DNA from: Bryobacterales bacterium
GTDB lineage: Bacteria; Acidobacteriota; Terriglobia; Bryobacterales; Bryobacteraceae
Assembly (NCBI GenBank): GCA_020853155.1
Contig: JADYZL010000226.1
Span: 1 to 6,047 of the forward strand
Direction of reading: 5' to 3'
DNA: 6,047 nucleotides
Part shown: positions 1-6,029 of the stretch, one piece after another
How the letters are laid out: each line of letters begins with the position of its first letter
Numbering within the stretch: the stretch's first letter is position 1
Program-made: the position numbers and the translations under genes
Notes under the pieces: generated by a model
What the model saw: only the letters and a program-made list of their open reading frames with translations
What the model was told of the DNA's origin: nothing
Database searches by the model: none

Positions 1-199
1 ATTCGATTCCATCCATGTTGGGCATGTTGATGTCGGAGAGCACCAGAGAAACGGGATGTTCACGCAGAACTTCGAGAGCTTGAACCCCATCTCCAGCCTC
101 GAAAATGGTGCCCGTAACGACTTCGGTTTGCTGCAGGACACGGGCGAGAATCTTTCGAATCGCCGCCGAATCGTCCACAATAAGCACATCTGACGCCAT
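1..199 (-). CDS. CheY-like response regulator receiver domain (partial, C-terminus outside window)
   Basis: Only the first 66 codons lie in the window; the reading frame runs off the left edge. The translation is a typical receiver domain. It begins with a short beta strand (VLIVDD) ending in the acidic pair D9-D10. The predicted phosphoacceptor is D56, in the strand-end motif SDINMPNMDG. Receiver domains accept phosphate from a histidine kinase on this aspartate. The receiver begins at residue 4 with no preceding domain. The text after the aspartate (NMPNMDGIE) is of the kind common in chemotaxis CheY and other single-domain regulators, but an output domain beyond the edge cannot be excluded. 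The ATG at 199 is supported by a GAGGAA ribosome binding site 7 bases upstream. The next gene on this strand ends 129 bases upstream, so it may have its own promoter. The domain call is certain; the partner kinase and output are unknown. Confidence 0.93.
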   Translation of the reverse strand, partial: MASDVLIVDDSAAIRKILARVLQQTEVVTGTIFEAGDGVQALEVLREHPVSLVLSDINMPNMDGIE

Positions 200-206
200 G
201 AATCTC

Positions 207-212
207 TTCCTC
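207..212 (-). promoter_or_regulatory. Ribosome binding site of the response regulator
   Basis: GAGGAA on the minus strand, 7 bases before the ATG at 199. It fixes the start at the point where the receiver fold begins. The same bases lie in one arm of an imperfect inverted repeat (209-217 with 261-269) that could cover the site in a longer transcript. Confidence 0.7.
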
Positions 213-229
213 GTTCCCGCTAGTCCTCT

Positions 230-256
230 CATCGGATTCGGCTCGAGAAAGGTTTA
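230..256 (-). promoter_or_regulatory. Possible sigma-28 (FliA)-like promoter for the response regulator
   Basis: On the minus strand, TAAACCTT (256-249) is followed after 11 bases by ATCCGATG (237-230). The FliA consensus is TAAAGTTT, 11 bases, GCCGATAA. The TAAA and CCGAT cores match with exact spacing, while the flanking positions do not. A start about 7 bases downstream (near 222) would give a 5' leader of about 24 bases that still holds the ribosome binding site. This fits a CheY-type gene in a motility regulon, but the match is partial and could be chance. Confidence 0.25.
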
Positions 257-328
257 GTCCGGAACGAAGGAAAAGAGAACTCCACCCATTCGGTTGAAAT
301 CCCGGCCGTGTTCTCAGGAAAGCAGGCT

Positions 329-1789
329 CTATGCGACTGCGCCAAGCCCTGGTCCGGAGATTTCGGCTGTATGGATCTGGCCGTTCGTCACCTTGAAAAG
401 ACCCGGGAACCGGTCCTTCCACCCCTCATTGGCGGACGGTACATACTGGCGTCCATTGGCTTCGATCGCGGAAACGCCCGGGACGTGCGCGGCAATGGCG
501 GCGGAATGGATGAAGGAAGCGCCCGGACAGGTGAGATCCTGCACGGACAAGAACATCTTGCCGGCGCGAGCCATCGACGCGATCACGACGGTATGCGATT
601 GCCCTTTGCAGGCCTTCAGCGCGCAGCCGGTGTAGCCAAGCTCTCGGGCCATTCGCAGGCTCTCGACATCGGTGAGCGCTTCGTCGATCACCACTGGGCG
701 CAGCTTGGCCGCTTCATGCATGTCGCTGGCCGCGTCGCGCACCATGTAGCGGCTGGTGGGTTGTTCAATATACTGCACACGCTCAAACGCGAGCGGGCTA
801 CGCTCCTTGAGGTGTTGGAGGAACGCGAGCAGGTACTCGGAGGAGCCAGCCTGCTCGTTGAAATCGAGCGAGTAATTCAACTGTGGCTTGGGGTCTGTCT
901 TCTTCGCCTCGGAAGCGATTTTGTCCACGTTCAGAATCCGTTCGAGGTCCCAAACCTCATCCCCGCCCCGAAGCTTCACCTTGATGTGAGTAATGCCATC
1001 GGCCCGGATCCAATCGCCGAGCAATTCGGGAAGGCCGTCGTTGAGTGGTTTGGTGCGTTCTTTCGGCAGCACGGGGTCGCCAAGACCTACGTTATGGAAG
1101 ATCGGCATCCAAGCCTTCGGCGTGGGATCGACGTAGCGATCCGGGTATTGGCCGGCGAATTCCGGGCCGAGGTACGCCGAGAGATCTCTATTGAGAAACT
1201 CCTTGCCGTAGCAGGCCCAAACACTGCGGCCGTGCAGTTTTCCGTAGGCGTCGTGGAGGGCGGCGTCGAAGGGGCTCGTAGTGACCAGCGTACACAGCTT
1301 AGGGATCTCTTCTTCGAGTTTCCGCTCCTTGCCGAGTTCGGAAGCGGCGCGCAGCCAGGCAGGTTCAAGCAAGGCATTGAGTTCGATGGGATGGCCAAAC
1401 TCCTTGCAATCCGTCATCAGGGATTGCGCGCGGGAGGCCAGCGCCTTCATCACGGCGAGGGTTTCTTCGTAGCTATAGCGCTGGGTTTTCCAACTCCAGA
1501 CGTTACCCATGGTCATGGAGCCGAAGCCTTCGGCGGTGCGCCCCTGGCGGTCCGATACGCGGCAATGGACATTCAGGAGCGTGGCCCGGTCCGTGGTAAA
1601 CCCGCCGAAAACATGGGGAAAGCGGTAGCGATGATCCTCGAAATCGAAGCGCACTTCGTCAATGCGCACATCGCGCGGGTTGGGGGCGGCCACGGCCGGC
1701 CCGCGATTGCATGCCTGTAGGAACGGAATGGCGGCGGCGGTACCGGTGAGGTGGCGCAAAAGGGATCGGCGGGAGCCGGCACGGGTCAT
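329..1789 (-). CDS. Enolase-superfamily protein (mandelate racemase/muconate lactonizing enzyme-like) with Tat signal
   Basis: A 486-residue protein of the enolase superfamily, whose members abstract a proton alpha to a carboxylate on a Mg2+ centre. The N-terminus has a twin-arginine motif (SRRSLL, R7-R8), a hydrophobic stretch, and LQAC ending at C27, a possible lipobox with an unusual Q at -2. The mature protein may therefore be periplasmic or a membrane-anchored lipoprotein. The capping region covers roughly 40-200 and the barrel follows. Visible active-site candidates are K270 and K272 (KVK, as in the MLE subgroup), D309 with N311 (DFN), E342 (IEQP), D369-E370 (IDEAL), and K392 or K395 as the opposite base. 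The start at 1789 is chosen for an AGGAGG site 6 bases upstream and the Tat signal just after it; the open frame runs further to 2113 but overlaps the DedA gene. Substrate unknown: candidates include an epimerase, dehydratase or cycloisomerase for a sugar acid or dipeptide. Family call firm, reaction not. Confidence 0.9.
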   Translation of the reverse strand: MTRAGSRRSLLRHLTGTAAAIPFLQACNRGPAVAAPNPRDVRIDEVRFDFEDHRYRFPHVFGGFTTDRATLLNVHCRVSDRQGRTAEGFGSMTMGNVWSWKTQRYSYEETLAVMKALASRAQSLMTDCKEFGHPIELNALLEPAWLRAASELGKERKLEEEIPKLCTLVTTSPFDAALHDAYGKLHGRSVWACYGKEFLNRDLSAYLGPEFAGQYPDRYVDPTPKAWMPIFHNVGLGDPVLPKERTKPLNDGLPELLGDWIRADGITHIKVKLRGGDEVWDLERILNVDKIASEAKKTDPKPQLNYSLDFNEQAGSSEYLLAFLQHLKERSPLAFERVQYIEQPTSRYMVRDAASDMHEAAKLRPVVIDEALTDVESLRMARELGYTGCALKACKGQSHTVVIASMARAGKMFLSVQDLTCPGASFIHSAAIAAHVPGVSAIEANGRQYVPSANEGWKDRFPGLFKVTNGQIHTAEISGPGLGAVA

Positions 1790-1795
1790 TCTGAA

Positions 1796-1801
1796 CCTCC
1801 T
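1796..1801 (-). promoter_or_regulatory. Strong ribosome binding site of the enolase-superfamily gene
   Basis: A perfect AGGAGG on the minus strand, 6 bases before the ATG at 1789. It decides the start codon against a longer in-frame reading from 2113, which has no Tat signal at its N-terminus and would run into the DedA coding region. Confidence 0.85.
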
Positions 1802-1834
1802 GGCGAAAGGGGTAGCGGCGTGGCGCTGCTGTAC

Positions 1835-1849
1835 TGCGATACTATCGCA
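1835..1849. repeat. Perfect 15-base palindrome, possible operator
   Basis: Seven-base arms around a single central C (TGCGATA C TATCGCA), centred 53 bases upstream of the enolase-superfamily ATG and outside any coding region. The size and symmetry suit a dimeric helix-turn-helix repressor. No neighbouring gene encodes such a regulator, so the cognate protein is unknown. A -10-like CATAAT lies 18 bases upstream of it on the minus strand, which would place the palindrome just downstream of transcription start. It could also act as a small RNA hairpin, though a one-base loop disfavours that. Confidence 0.45.
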
Positions 1850-1867
1850 CGCCTCCGCGCACCTCCT

Positions 1868-1873
1868 ATTATG
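1868..1873 (-). promoter_or_regulatory. Possible -10 box for the enolase-superfamily gene
   Basis: CATAAT on the minus strand in the 161-base gap between the DedA stop and the enolase-superfamily start. No recognisable -35 box lies 16-19 bases upstream, so this is weak; an activator-dependent or other promoter is possible. Confidence 0.2.
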
Positions 1874-1950
1874 ATGCGGAACGGTGGAAACGCCTCGCGG
1901 TGCGGGACCGGCGCCCGGGGGTGTTTTCGCGGAGAGATGCCCGGGGCGAT

Positions 1951-2553
1951 CTATGCCTTGATTCCTTCCTCCGGCGTCCCCGGGGGAGGTTTCAACAGAA
2001 GCCTGGAGCCCAGGTAAAAAGCCGCTCCCAGTGCGAGCGCCCCAAGCCCGAACCCAAGCTTGTGCTGATTGATGAATTGAATCGTCTGGGGGCCGTAGTA
2101 AGCCGCTAGCCAAGCCACGAATCCGTAGCGGATCACTCGCGCCAGGGCGATCACCGAGAGAACCCGCAGCAGCGGCACGTGAAAGACGGCTGCACTCACC
2201 GCGAAGAATTTGAGAGGCATCGGAACCACCGACACGGCGGGAATGAAAATGGTGACCAGCCCATACCGGTCAAACCACTGCCGGAACTTCTGCCCGCGAC
2301 CGGTTCTCGTCATCTTGTCGAGATAGAGTTGGCCTCCCTTTCGCGCCAACTGGTAGAGGATCACGTTCCCGATCAGAGAGCCGGCGATCGCCGCCAGCAT
2401 GGTGGGCACGGCGGATGACGGGTTTCGCATCACAACCGTAATGAGATATGCATCGACAAAACTGGGAAGCGGGATACCCGCCGAATCAATCAGGGATAGC
2501 AGGAAAACACCGAGCGGCCCCCACGCGACGATTTGATCTACGAATTCTTTCAT
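1951..2553 (-). CDS. DedA/SNARE-associated (VTT-domain) family inner-membrane protein, YqaA-like
   Basis: A 200-residue polytopic membrane protein. Hydrophobic segments lie at about 8-28, 31-42, 48-70, 98-125, 128-152 and 166-187. Family-type features are the re-entrant-like IDSAGIPLPS (22-31), GSLIGNVILYQLARKGG (58-74), the proline-containing VVPMPLKFF (109-117) and ALARVIRYG (136-144). DedA proteins are linked to membrane homeostasis and lipid or proton-coupled transport; several act as flippases for undecaprenyl phosphate or phosphatidylethanolamine. The short YqaA-like branch has no assigned substrate. The start at 2553 is the first ATG after an in-frame TGA four codons upstream. Its ribosome site is weak: AAGGAA with 13 bases of spacing. 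The C-terminal tail (188-200) is polar and proline-rich. It is divergent from the methyltransferase gene and shares a 101-base intergenic region with it. Family certain, function inferred. Confidence 0.9.
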   Translation of the reverse strand: MKEFVDQIVAWGPLGVFLLSLIDSAGIPLPSFVDAYLITVVMRNPSSAVPTMLAAIAGSLIGNVILYQLARKGGQLYLDKMTRTGRGQKFRQWFDRYGLVTIFIPAVSVVPMPLKFFAVSAAVFHVPLLRVLSVIALARVIRYGFVAWLAAYYGPQTIQFINQHKLGFGLGALALGAAFYLGSRLLLKPPPGTPEEGIKA

Positions 2554-2617
2554 GCGGATGGTTCAATTCCTTCCATGGTAGCGTTCCTCAAGCAGGAGCA
2601 CCGGGAAGAGGATGCGC

Positions 2618-2647
2618 TCGACGAAACATCGGAGGGTCCGCTACACT
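2618..2647 (+). promoter_or_regulatory. Promoter candidate placing +1 at the methyltransferase ATG (leaderless)
   Basis: TCGACG at 2618-2623 (TTGACA-like, 4 of 6) and TACACT at 2642-2647 (TATAAT-like, 4 of 6) are separated by 18 bases. Initiation 8 bases after the -10 box would fall on the A of the ATG at 2655. There is no ribosome binding site at normal distance: GGAGGG at 2631-2636 is 18 bases from the ATG and lies inside the spacer. This is consistent with a leaderless transcript but not proven. Confidence 0.4.
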
Positions 2648-2654
2648 GCTCGGC

Positions 2655-3428
2655 ATGCTTCTTTGTACGGTGCGCGATTGCCGCCGGCCCCTTGTCCGGG
2701 AGGGAAAGCGGTTGGTGTGCGCCCTCGGCCATTCCTTCGATCTGGCGCGAAGTGGGTACGTGAACCTGCTGCAGCCGCAGGAGCGGAGGAGCCGCCAACC
2801 GGGCGACACCAAGGCGGCCGTGATCGCGAGGCGGCGGCTGCACGATGCCGGGGTAACCGCACCCCTGCTGCGAGCGATCGCGGAGCAGTTGCATCTCACC
2901 GTCGCGGATATCGTGCTCGACGCCGGATGCGGGGATGGCTTCTATCTCGGCAGCCTGGCCCGGGAATCCGGATGCTCCGCGCATGGGGTTGACATCAGTA
3001 CCGCGGCGATTGACGCAGCCGCGCGGCGCTACCCCGGCGTGGAATGGGTAGTGGCCAACGCGGACCGATTCCTGCCGTTTGCCGATGGCTCCTTCACCCG
3101 CATTATTACGATCACGGCTCGCATGAATCCGCCTGAATTCCTGCGTGTTCTCGCCGAGGATGGCGAGCTGCTCGTGGCCATTCCATCCCCCATCGATCTA
3201 GTGGAACTGCGAGGGGCAGGCCGCGACCGCGCGCCGCGCACGATCGACGAGTTCTCCACTCTGTTCACGCTGGTTCATCAATCGCGCGTCAGCACAACGG
3301 CGGATATCGACGCGGATGGGGTTCGAGACCTGCTGCTTTCGATCTATCGCCCGGTGCGGAAGGAGGCTCCCACAAATATGAGGGTCACGTTCAGCCTGGA
3401 TCTGCTGCTTTTTCGTCCGAAACGTTAG
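2655..3428 (+). CDS. RlmA-type 23S rRNA (guanine-N1)-methyltransferase homologue
   Basis: A 257-residue SAM-dependent methyltransferase resembling E. coli RlmA (RrmA), which methylates N1 of G745 in 23S rRNA helix 35. The N-terminus carries a probable zinc site, C4, C9, C22 and H26, with the first pair spaced as C-x4-C rather than the C-x2-C of E. coli. This is followed by the family signature GHSFDLARSGYVNLL (25-39) and RRSRQPGDT (44-52). The Rossmann motif I is LDAGCGDGFY (88-97) and motif II is GVDIS (111-115). PFADGSF (141-147) matches the region after motif III. The C-terminus (LLLSIYRPVRK, then MRVTFSLDLLLF) differs from the E. coli MTPxxW region, so target base and position may differ. 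ATG 2655 places M1 three residues before the first zinc cysteine, as expected. The open frame extends upstream to 2448 but that part overlaps the DedA gene. Good family call; exact rRNA site inferred. Confidence 0.88.
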   Translation: MLLCTVRDCRRPLVREGKRLVCALGHSFDLARSGYVNLLQPQERRSRQPGDTKAAVIARRRLHDAGVTAPLLRAIAEQLHLTVADIVLDAGCGDGFYLGSLARESGCSAHGVDISTAAIDAAARRYPGVEWVVANADRFLPFADGSFTRIITITARMNPPEFLRVLAEDGELLVAIPSPIDLVELRGAGRDRAPRTIDEFSTLFTLVHQSRVSTTADIDADGVRDLLLSIYRPVRKEAPTNMRVTFSLDLLLFRPKR

Positions 3429-3472
3429 CGCAATCACAACAAAGTGCGGACGGCGAAAGAAAGCTATCACAA

Positions 3473-3498
3473 GAGATCGATCTACTGGATCTCCTTTT
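3473..3498 (+). terminator. Weak terminator-like hairpin after the methyltransferase
   Basis: GAGATC (3473-3478) pairs with GATCTC (3488-3493) across a 9-base loop and is followed by CCTTTT. It starts 45 bases after the stop codon. The six-pair stem is short and AT-containing, so efficiency would be modest. It is the only such structure noticed in the 214-base gap 3429-3642. Confidence 0.3.
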
Positions 3499-3558
3499 AC
3501 TGCTGTAGCTTAGGAGGATTCTCGGGAAACAAACATCCGTTCCGGCCGGTTGCGCCGC

Positions 3559-3564
3559 TATAGT
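3559..3564 (+). promoter_or_regulatory. Possible -10 box for the 441-residue secreted protein
   Basis: TATAGT in the non-coding gap, about 79 bases upstream of the ATG at 3643. No convincing -35 box lies at the usual spacing. The rest of the gap holds no other open reading frame that resembles a protein. Confidence 0.3.
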
Positions 3565-3628
3565 CAATGTGAAATTCGACAGAAGAGCGTGCCCGGAGAC
3601 CAGCGGTCTGCCGGGCTTTCGCTTTCTT

Positions 3629-3634
3629 GAGGAG
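3629..3634 (+). promoter_or_regulatory. Ribosome binding site of the 441-residue secreted protein
   Basis: GAGGAG, 8 bases before the ATG at 3643. It supports this start, which is directly followed by a signal peptide. Confidence 0.8.
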
Positions 3635-3642
3635 AACACACG

Positions 3643-4968
3643 ATGCGACTGCAGTCTGGCTGGCGCCTAGGCCAGCTTTTTTTCTTTATCCTCGCGACGG
3701 GACTCGCTCTCTCCGGGCAGCCTTCCACGACGCGCATTTCCGACACCATTTACCTCGCGAACGGCGAGAAGTTCAATGGATATGTCCAAATCGAATGGCA
3801 GAGCTTCGTGACGCCCAAGGCGCCCGTCGCTCCCTATTCGAATCTCCACCGCGTCATCGACGGTATTCTCGACGTGCATTTGGTTCCAACGAAGAACTCC
3901 GGCAACACGGCCTATTACCGCGTGCGATACTTCCGCAACGGACGGGTGCAATTTGCTGAATTCTGGGACGTGCCCACGTCCACGGCGACTCTGAGCATAT
4001 CCAGCGTCCGGCTGGTGTCCCCGCCCGAACCGGGGCAAGGCGGCACGCCCGGTTCCGGGATCGATCTGCCGCTGCCGCAGGAGGATGTAGAGGGGCTTCC
4101 TTCGGACTTGGCGGATCGTCCCGTGAAAGGGCCGAATTACTTCCCATCGCGAGCCGTGTATGTGAATCCAGATGGGGCGCTTGAGGCCATAGCAGGGTCG
4201 CCCACCGATTGCGTGCGGGTGGATGGCACGGCGGCCCCATGCGGGAGCGGCGATTCGGCACTTTACCGGGTGGAGGGAGAAATTCCATCCGGGGTATTGA
4301 GCGGGGTGAACCAGATCTTCACGCTCTCATCGATTCCGGGCCCGCCGGAGAGCCTTCAACTCTACCGTAACGGGGTGCTCCAGAAGAGCGGCCTCGATTA
4401 CACGCTTTCCGGCGCCGTGATTACCTTCGCATTGCTGGAGATGCCCCAACCGGGTGACGTCTTGCTGGCGTATTACCGGACGTTTCAGGGAAGCACTCCC
4501 CCAGCGGGCGGTTCCGGTTCGCTGCCTCAAGTCGTGTGTTCGCTTCCGGGCTCCTCGACCAACGCGCTCACGCTGACGGCGCTCGGCTCGTGCCTCGTGG
4601 GCAGCAGCATGCTGCAGGCGGGAGACCGGCTGGAAATCCAGTTCGACTTCGCCCTTACCGGATCGATCAGCGATGGCTACGAGGTGCAGTTCGATTGGAA
4701 CGGAACTCCCATTCTGGCGCGCTCGTTCGTCGCCGGGGATGCGACGTCCTCCAACCGGGCGACGATCGTCATCGGCAGCGCCACCCGGCAATACTCCACC
4801 ACCAGCGTGGGGCAGGTATCGGTGCTGCAAGCGGGCACGGGAAGCCTGCCGCTACCCGGCGGGACGTTCCCTGTGGAAATCCGCGGGAGGGTGAATACAA
4901 ACCCCTCGGCGCAATTGACGCTCACTTCCTACAGCATCACTCGTTTTCCGCGGGTGATCGTTCCGTAG
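3643..4968 (+). CDS. Secreted protein of unknown function with tail-fibre-like beta modules
   Basis: A 441-residue protein I cannot name. Residues 1-25 form a signal peptide: R2 and R8, hydrophobic LFFFILATGLALSG, probable cleavage near 25. Module A (about 30-125) has alternating strands with NGEKFNGYVQIEW, a DGILDVHLVP stretch and an Y-x-V-x-Y-F-x-N-G then FWDVP pattern, like modules seen in phage-tail-like proteins. A Gly/Pro linker (126-162) follows. Residues 165-201 include a VNPDG element and VDGTAAPCG, with C190 and C200 possibly bridged. Module B (about 210-280) has the LQLYRNGVLQKSGLDYTLSG pattern, then ITF and PGD-x-LLAYY, a pattern I associate with phage tail fibres and receptor-binding proteins. 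Module C (about 293-435) is a Thr/Ser/Gly-rich beta region with C299 and C317. The gene stands alone, with no phage structural genes beside it. A cell-surface adhesin or carbohydrate-binding role is a guess. The coding call is secure. Confidence 0.85.
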   Translation: MRLQSGWRLGQLFFFILATGLALSGQPSTTRISDTIYLANGEKFNGYVQIEWQSFVTPKAPVAPYSNLHRVIDGILDVHLVPTKNSGNTAYYRVRYFRNGRVQFAEFWDVPTSTATLSISSVRLVSPPEPGQGGTPGSGIDLPLPQEDVEGLPSDLADRPVKGPNYFPSRAVYVNPDGALEAIAGSPTDCVRVDGTAAPCGSGDSALYRVEGEIPSGVLSGVNQIFTLSSIPGPPESLQLYRNGVLQKSGLDYTLSGAVITFALLEMPQPGDVLLAYYRTFQGSTPPAGGSGSLPQVVCSLPGSSTNALTLTALGSCLVGSSMLQAGDRLEIQFDFALTGSISDGYEVQFDWNGTPILARSFVAGDATSSNRATIVIGSATRQYSTTSVGQVSVLQAGTGSLPLPGGTFPVEIRGRVNTNPSAQLTLTSYSITRFPRVIVP

Positions 4969-4984
4969 CCGGAAGGGAATGAGC

Positions 4985-5018
4985 GTGGGCCGCGGCGGTT
5001 CAAGCCTCCGCGGCCCGC
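4985..5018. terminator. GC-rich hairpin between convergent genes, over the trpD stop codon
   Basis: GGGCCGCGG (4987-4995) pairs perfectly with CCGCGGCCC (5008-5016). A C/T mismatch, two more pairs and a 6-base loop lie inside it, and a G/T plus a G/C pair outside. The trpD stop codon (5002-5000) sits in the loop, so the 5' arm on the trpD strand encodes the last residues (RAAEA). No T tract follows on either strand, so it is not a classical intrinsic terminator. It may block 3' exonucleases or pause polymerase for both converging transcripts. Confidence 0.5.
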
Positions 5019-6028
5019 ATAAAGGTGCGCAGCGCATCGAGCCTCTCCAGGGCCTTGCCGCGATCCACGGATTCGATCGCCATCGCCAATGCCGTGCCCA
5101 GAGGAAGCTCCGGGTGCGCCGCGGAGATTGCGAACGCCGCATTCACCAGAACGATATCCCGCCTCGGTCCCGCTCCGCCGGAGAGGACCTCCATCGCAAT
5201 GGCCGCATTTTCCTCCGCGTCTCCTCCTAAAAGATCCACGGACTGGGCGAGTGGAATCCCAAGTGTAGACGGGTGAAACTGCCACTCCCGGATCTTCCCG
5301 TTCTCCACTTCCAAAATGAGAGTAGGTCCCGTGGTGGTGATCTCGTCGAGCCCGTCACTCCCATGCACGACGTAGCTGCGTCCCGCATGCAATTCCGAAA
5401 TCGCGGATGCGATCATTCGCGCCTCCGCCTCTCCGGGAGCGCCCACCAACTGACAAGATGCATTCGCCGGATTCACAAGCGGACCCAATAAGTTGAAGAC
5501 GGTGCGCATCCGAAGTTCCTTCCGCACCGGCATGGCATGCCGCACGGCCGGGTGAAACGATGGGGCAAACAAAAAGGCGATGCCCACTTGCTCAATGGCT
5601 CGCGCCGCTATCTCCGGCGAATGGAGCAACGGAATGCCCAACTGCTCCAGCACGTCGGCGCTACCGCACCGGCTGGAGACGGAACGATTGCCATGCTTGG
5701 CCACATGGACCCCGGCACCCGCGGCCACGAAAGCAGCCACTGTGGAGATGTTGAACGTCTGCGCGCCATCTCCTCCGGTTCCGCAAGTATCAAGCAGAGG
5801 GCGATCCGCCGGCGCCAGAGGGACGGGAACCGCGTGCTGGCGCAGTGCGGCGGCGAATCCTGCCAATTCTGTCGCGTTTTCTCCCCGTGTGCGCAAGGCA
5901 ACCAGGAATGCCGCGATTAGCGGGGGCGATGTTTCTCCGGAGAGAATCGCCTCCATTGCGGCAAACGCCTCTTGTTTTGAGAGGGTTTCTCCCGAGGCGG
6001 CTTTGTGAAGGAAGGCGAGAAGGGGCAT
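5000..6028 (-). CDS. trpD: Anthranilate phosphoribosyltransferase
   Basis: A 342-residue, full-length TrpD. It transfers the phosphoribosyl group from PRPP to anthranilate, the second step of tryptophan synthesis from chorismate, in the cytoplasm. Motifs appear in family order. DTCGTGGDG (80-88) is the PRPP-binding loop and NIST (93-96) follows. KHGNRSVSSRCGSADVLEQLG (111-131) holds substrate-binding residues. RKELRMRTVFNLLGPLVNP (169-187) lies at the anthranilate channel; most relatives have G where this has R173. D228-E229 (DGLDEI) binds Mg2+. The start at 6028 gives the usual short helical N-terminus. No ribosome binding site is visible before it, and a stop codon (6032-6030) lies one base upstream, suggesting translational coupling to a preceding gene. 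Only 31 bases separate its end from the convergent gene, so it is the last gene of its operon; trpC is not directly downstream. Confidence 0.97.
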   Translation of the reverse strand: MPLLAFLHKAASGETLSKQEAFAAMEAILSGETSPPLIAAFLVALRTRGENATELAGFAAALRQHAVPVPLAPADRPLLDTCGTGGDGAQTFNISTVAAFVAAGAGVHVAKHGNRSVSSRCGSADVLEQLGIPLLHSPEIAARAIEQVGIAFLFAPSFHPAVRHAMPVRKELRMRTVFNLLGPLVNPANASCQLVGAPGEAEARMIASAISELHAGRSYVVHGSDGLDEITTTGPTLILEVENGKIREWQFHPSTLGIPLAQSVDLLGGDAEENAAIAMEVLSGGAGPRRDIVLVNAAFAISAAHPELPLGTALAMAIESVDRGKALERLDALRTFMRAAEA

Positions 6029-6029
6029 G

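Noticed and set aside
308..1720. A 470-codon open frame on the plus strand, opposite the enolase-like gene
   Set aside because: It lies antisense to a gene with clear catalytic motifs and its own ribosome binding site. Its translation shows no recognisable domain, and long antisense frames are common in GC-rich codon-biased genes.
1910..1946. Possible terminator from the two CCCGGG runs after the DedA stop
   Set aside because: Only six pairs form across a loop of over 20 bases and no T tract follows; CCCGGG is self-complementary and common in GC-rich DNA.
1790..2113. In-frame upstream extension of the enolase-like protein
   Set aside because: It overlaps the DedA coding region, the AGGAGG site supports the start at 1789, and the Tat signal must be N-terminal.
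2448..2654. In-frame upstream extension of the methyltransferase
   Set aside because: It overlaps the DedA gene on the other strand, does not resemble the family, and RlmA proteins begin just before the zinc cysteines.
3391..3639. Minus-strand open frame of 82 codons over the 3429-3642 gap
   Set aside because: Overlaps the end of the methyltransferase, shows no protein-like features, and the gap contains promoter-like and terminator-like signals instead.
3643..4968. Possible prophage or contractile injection system around the tail-like protein
   Set aside because: The protein has a signal peptide and its neighbours are an rRNA methyltransferase and trpD; no baseplate, tube, sheath, capsid or integrase gene is present.
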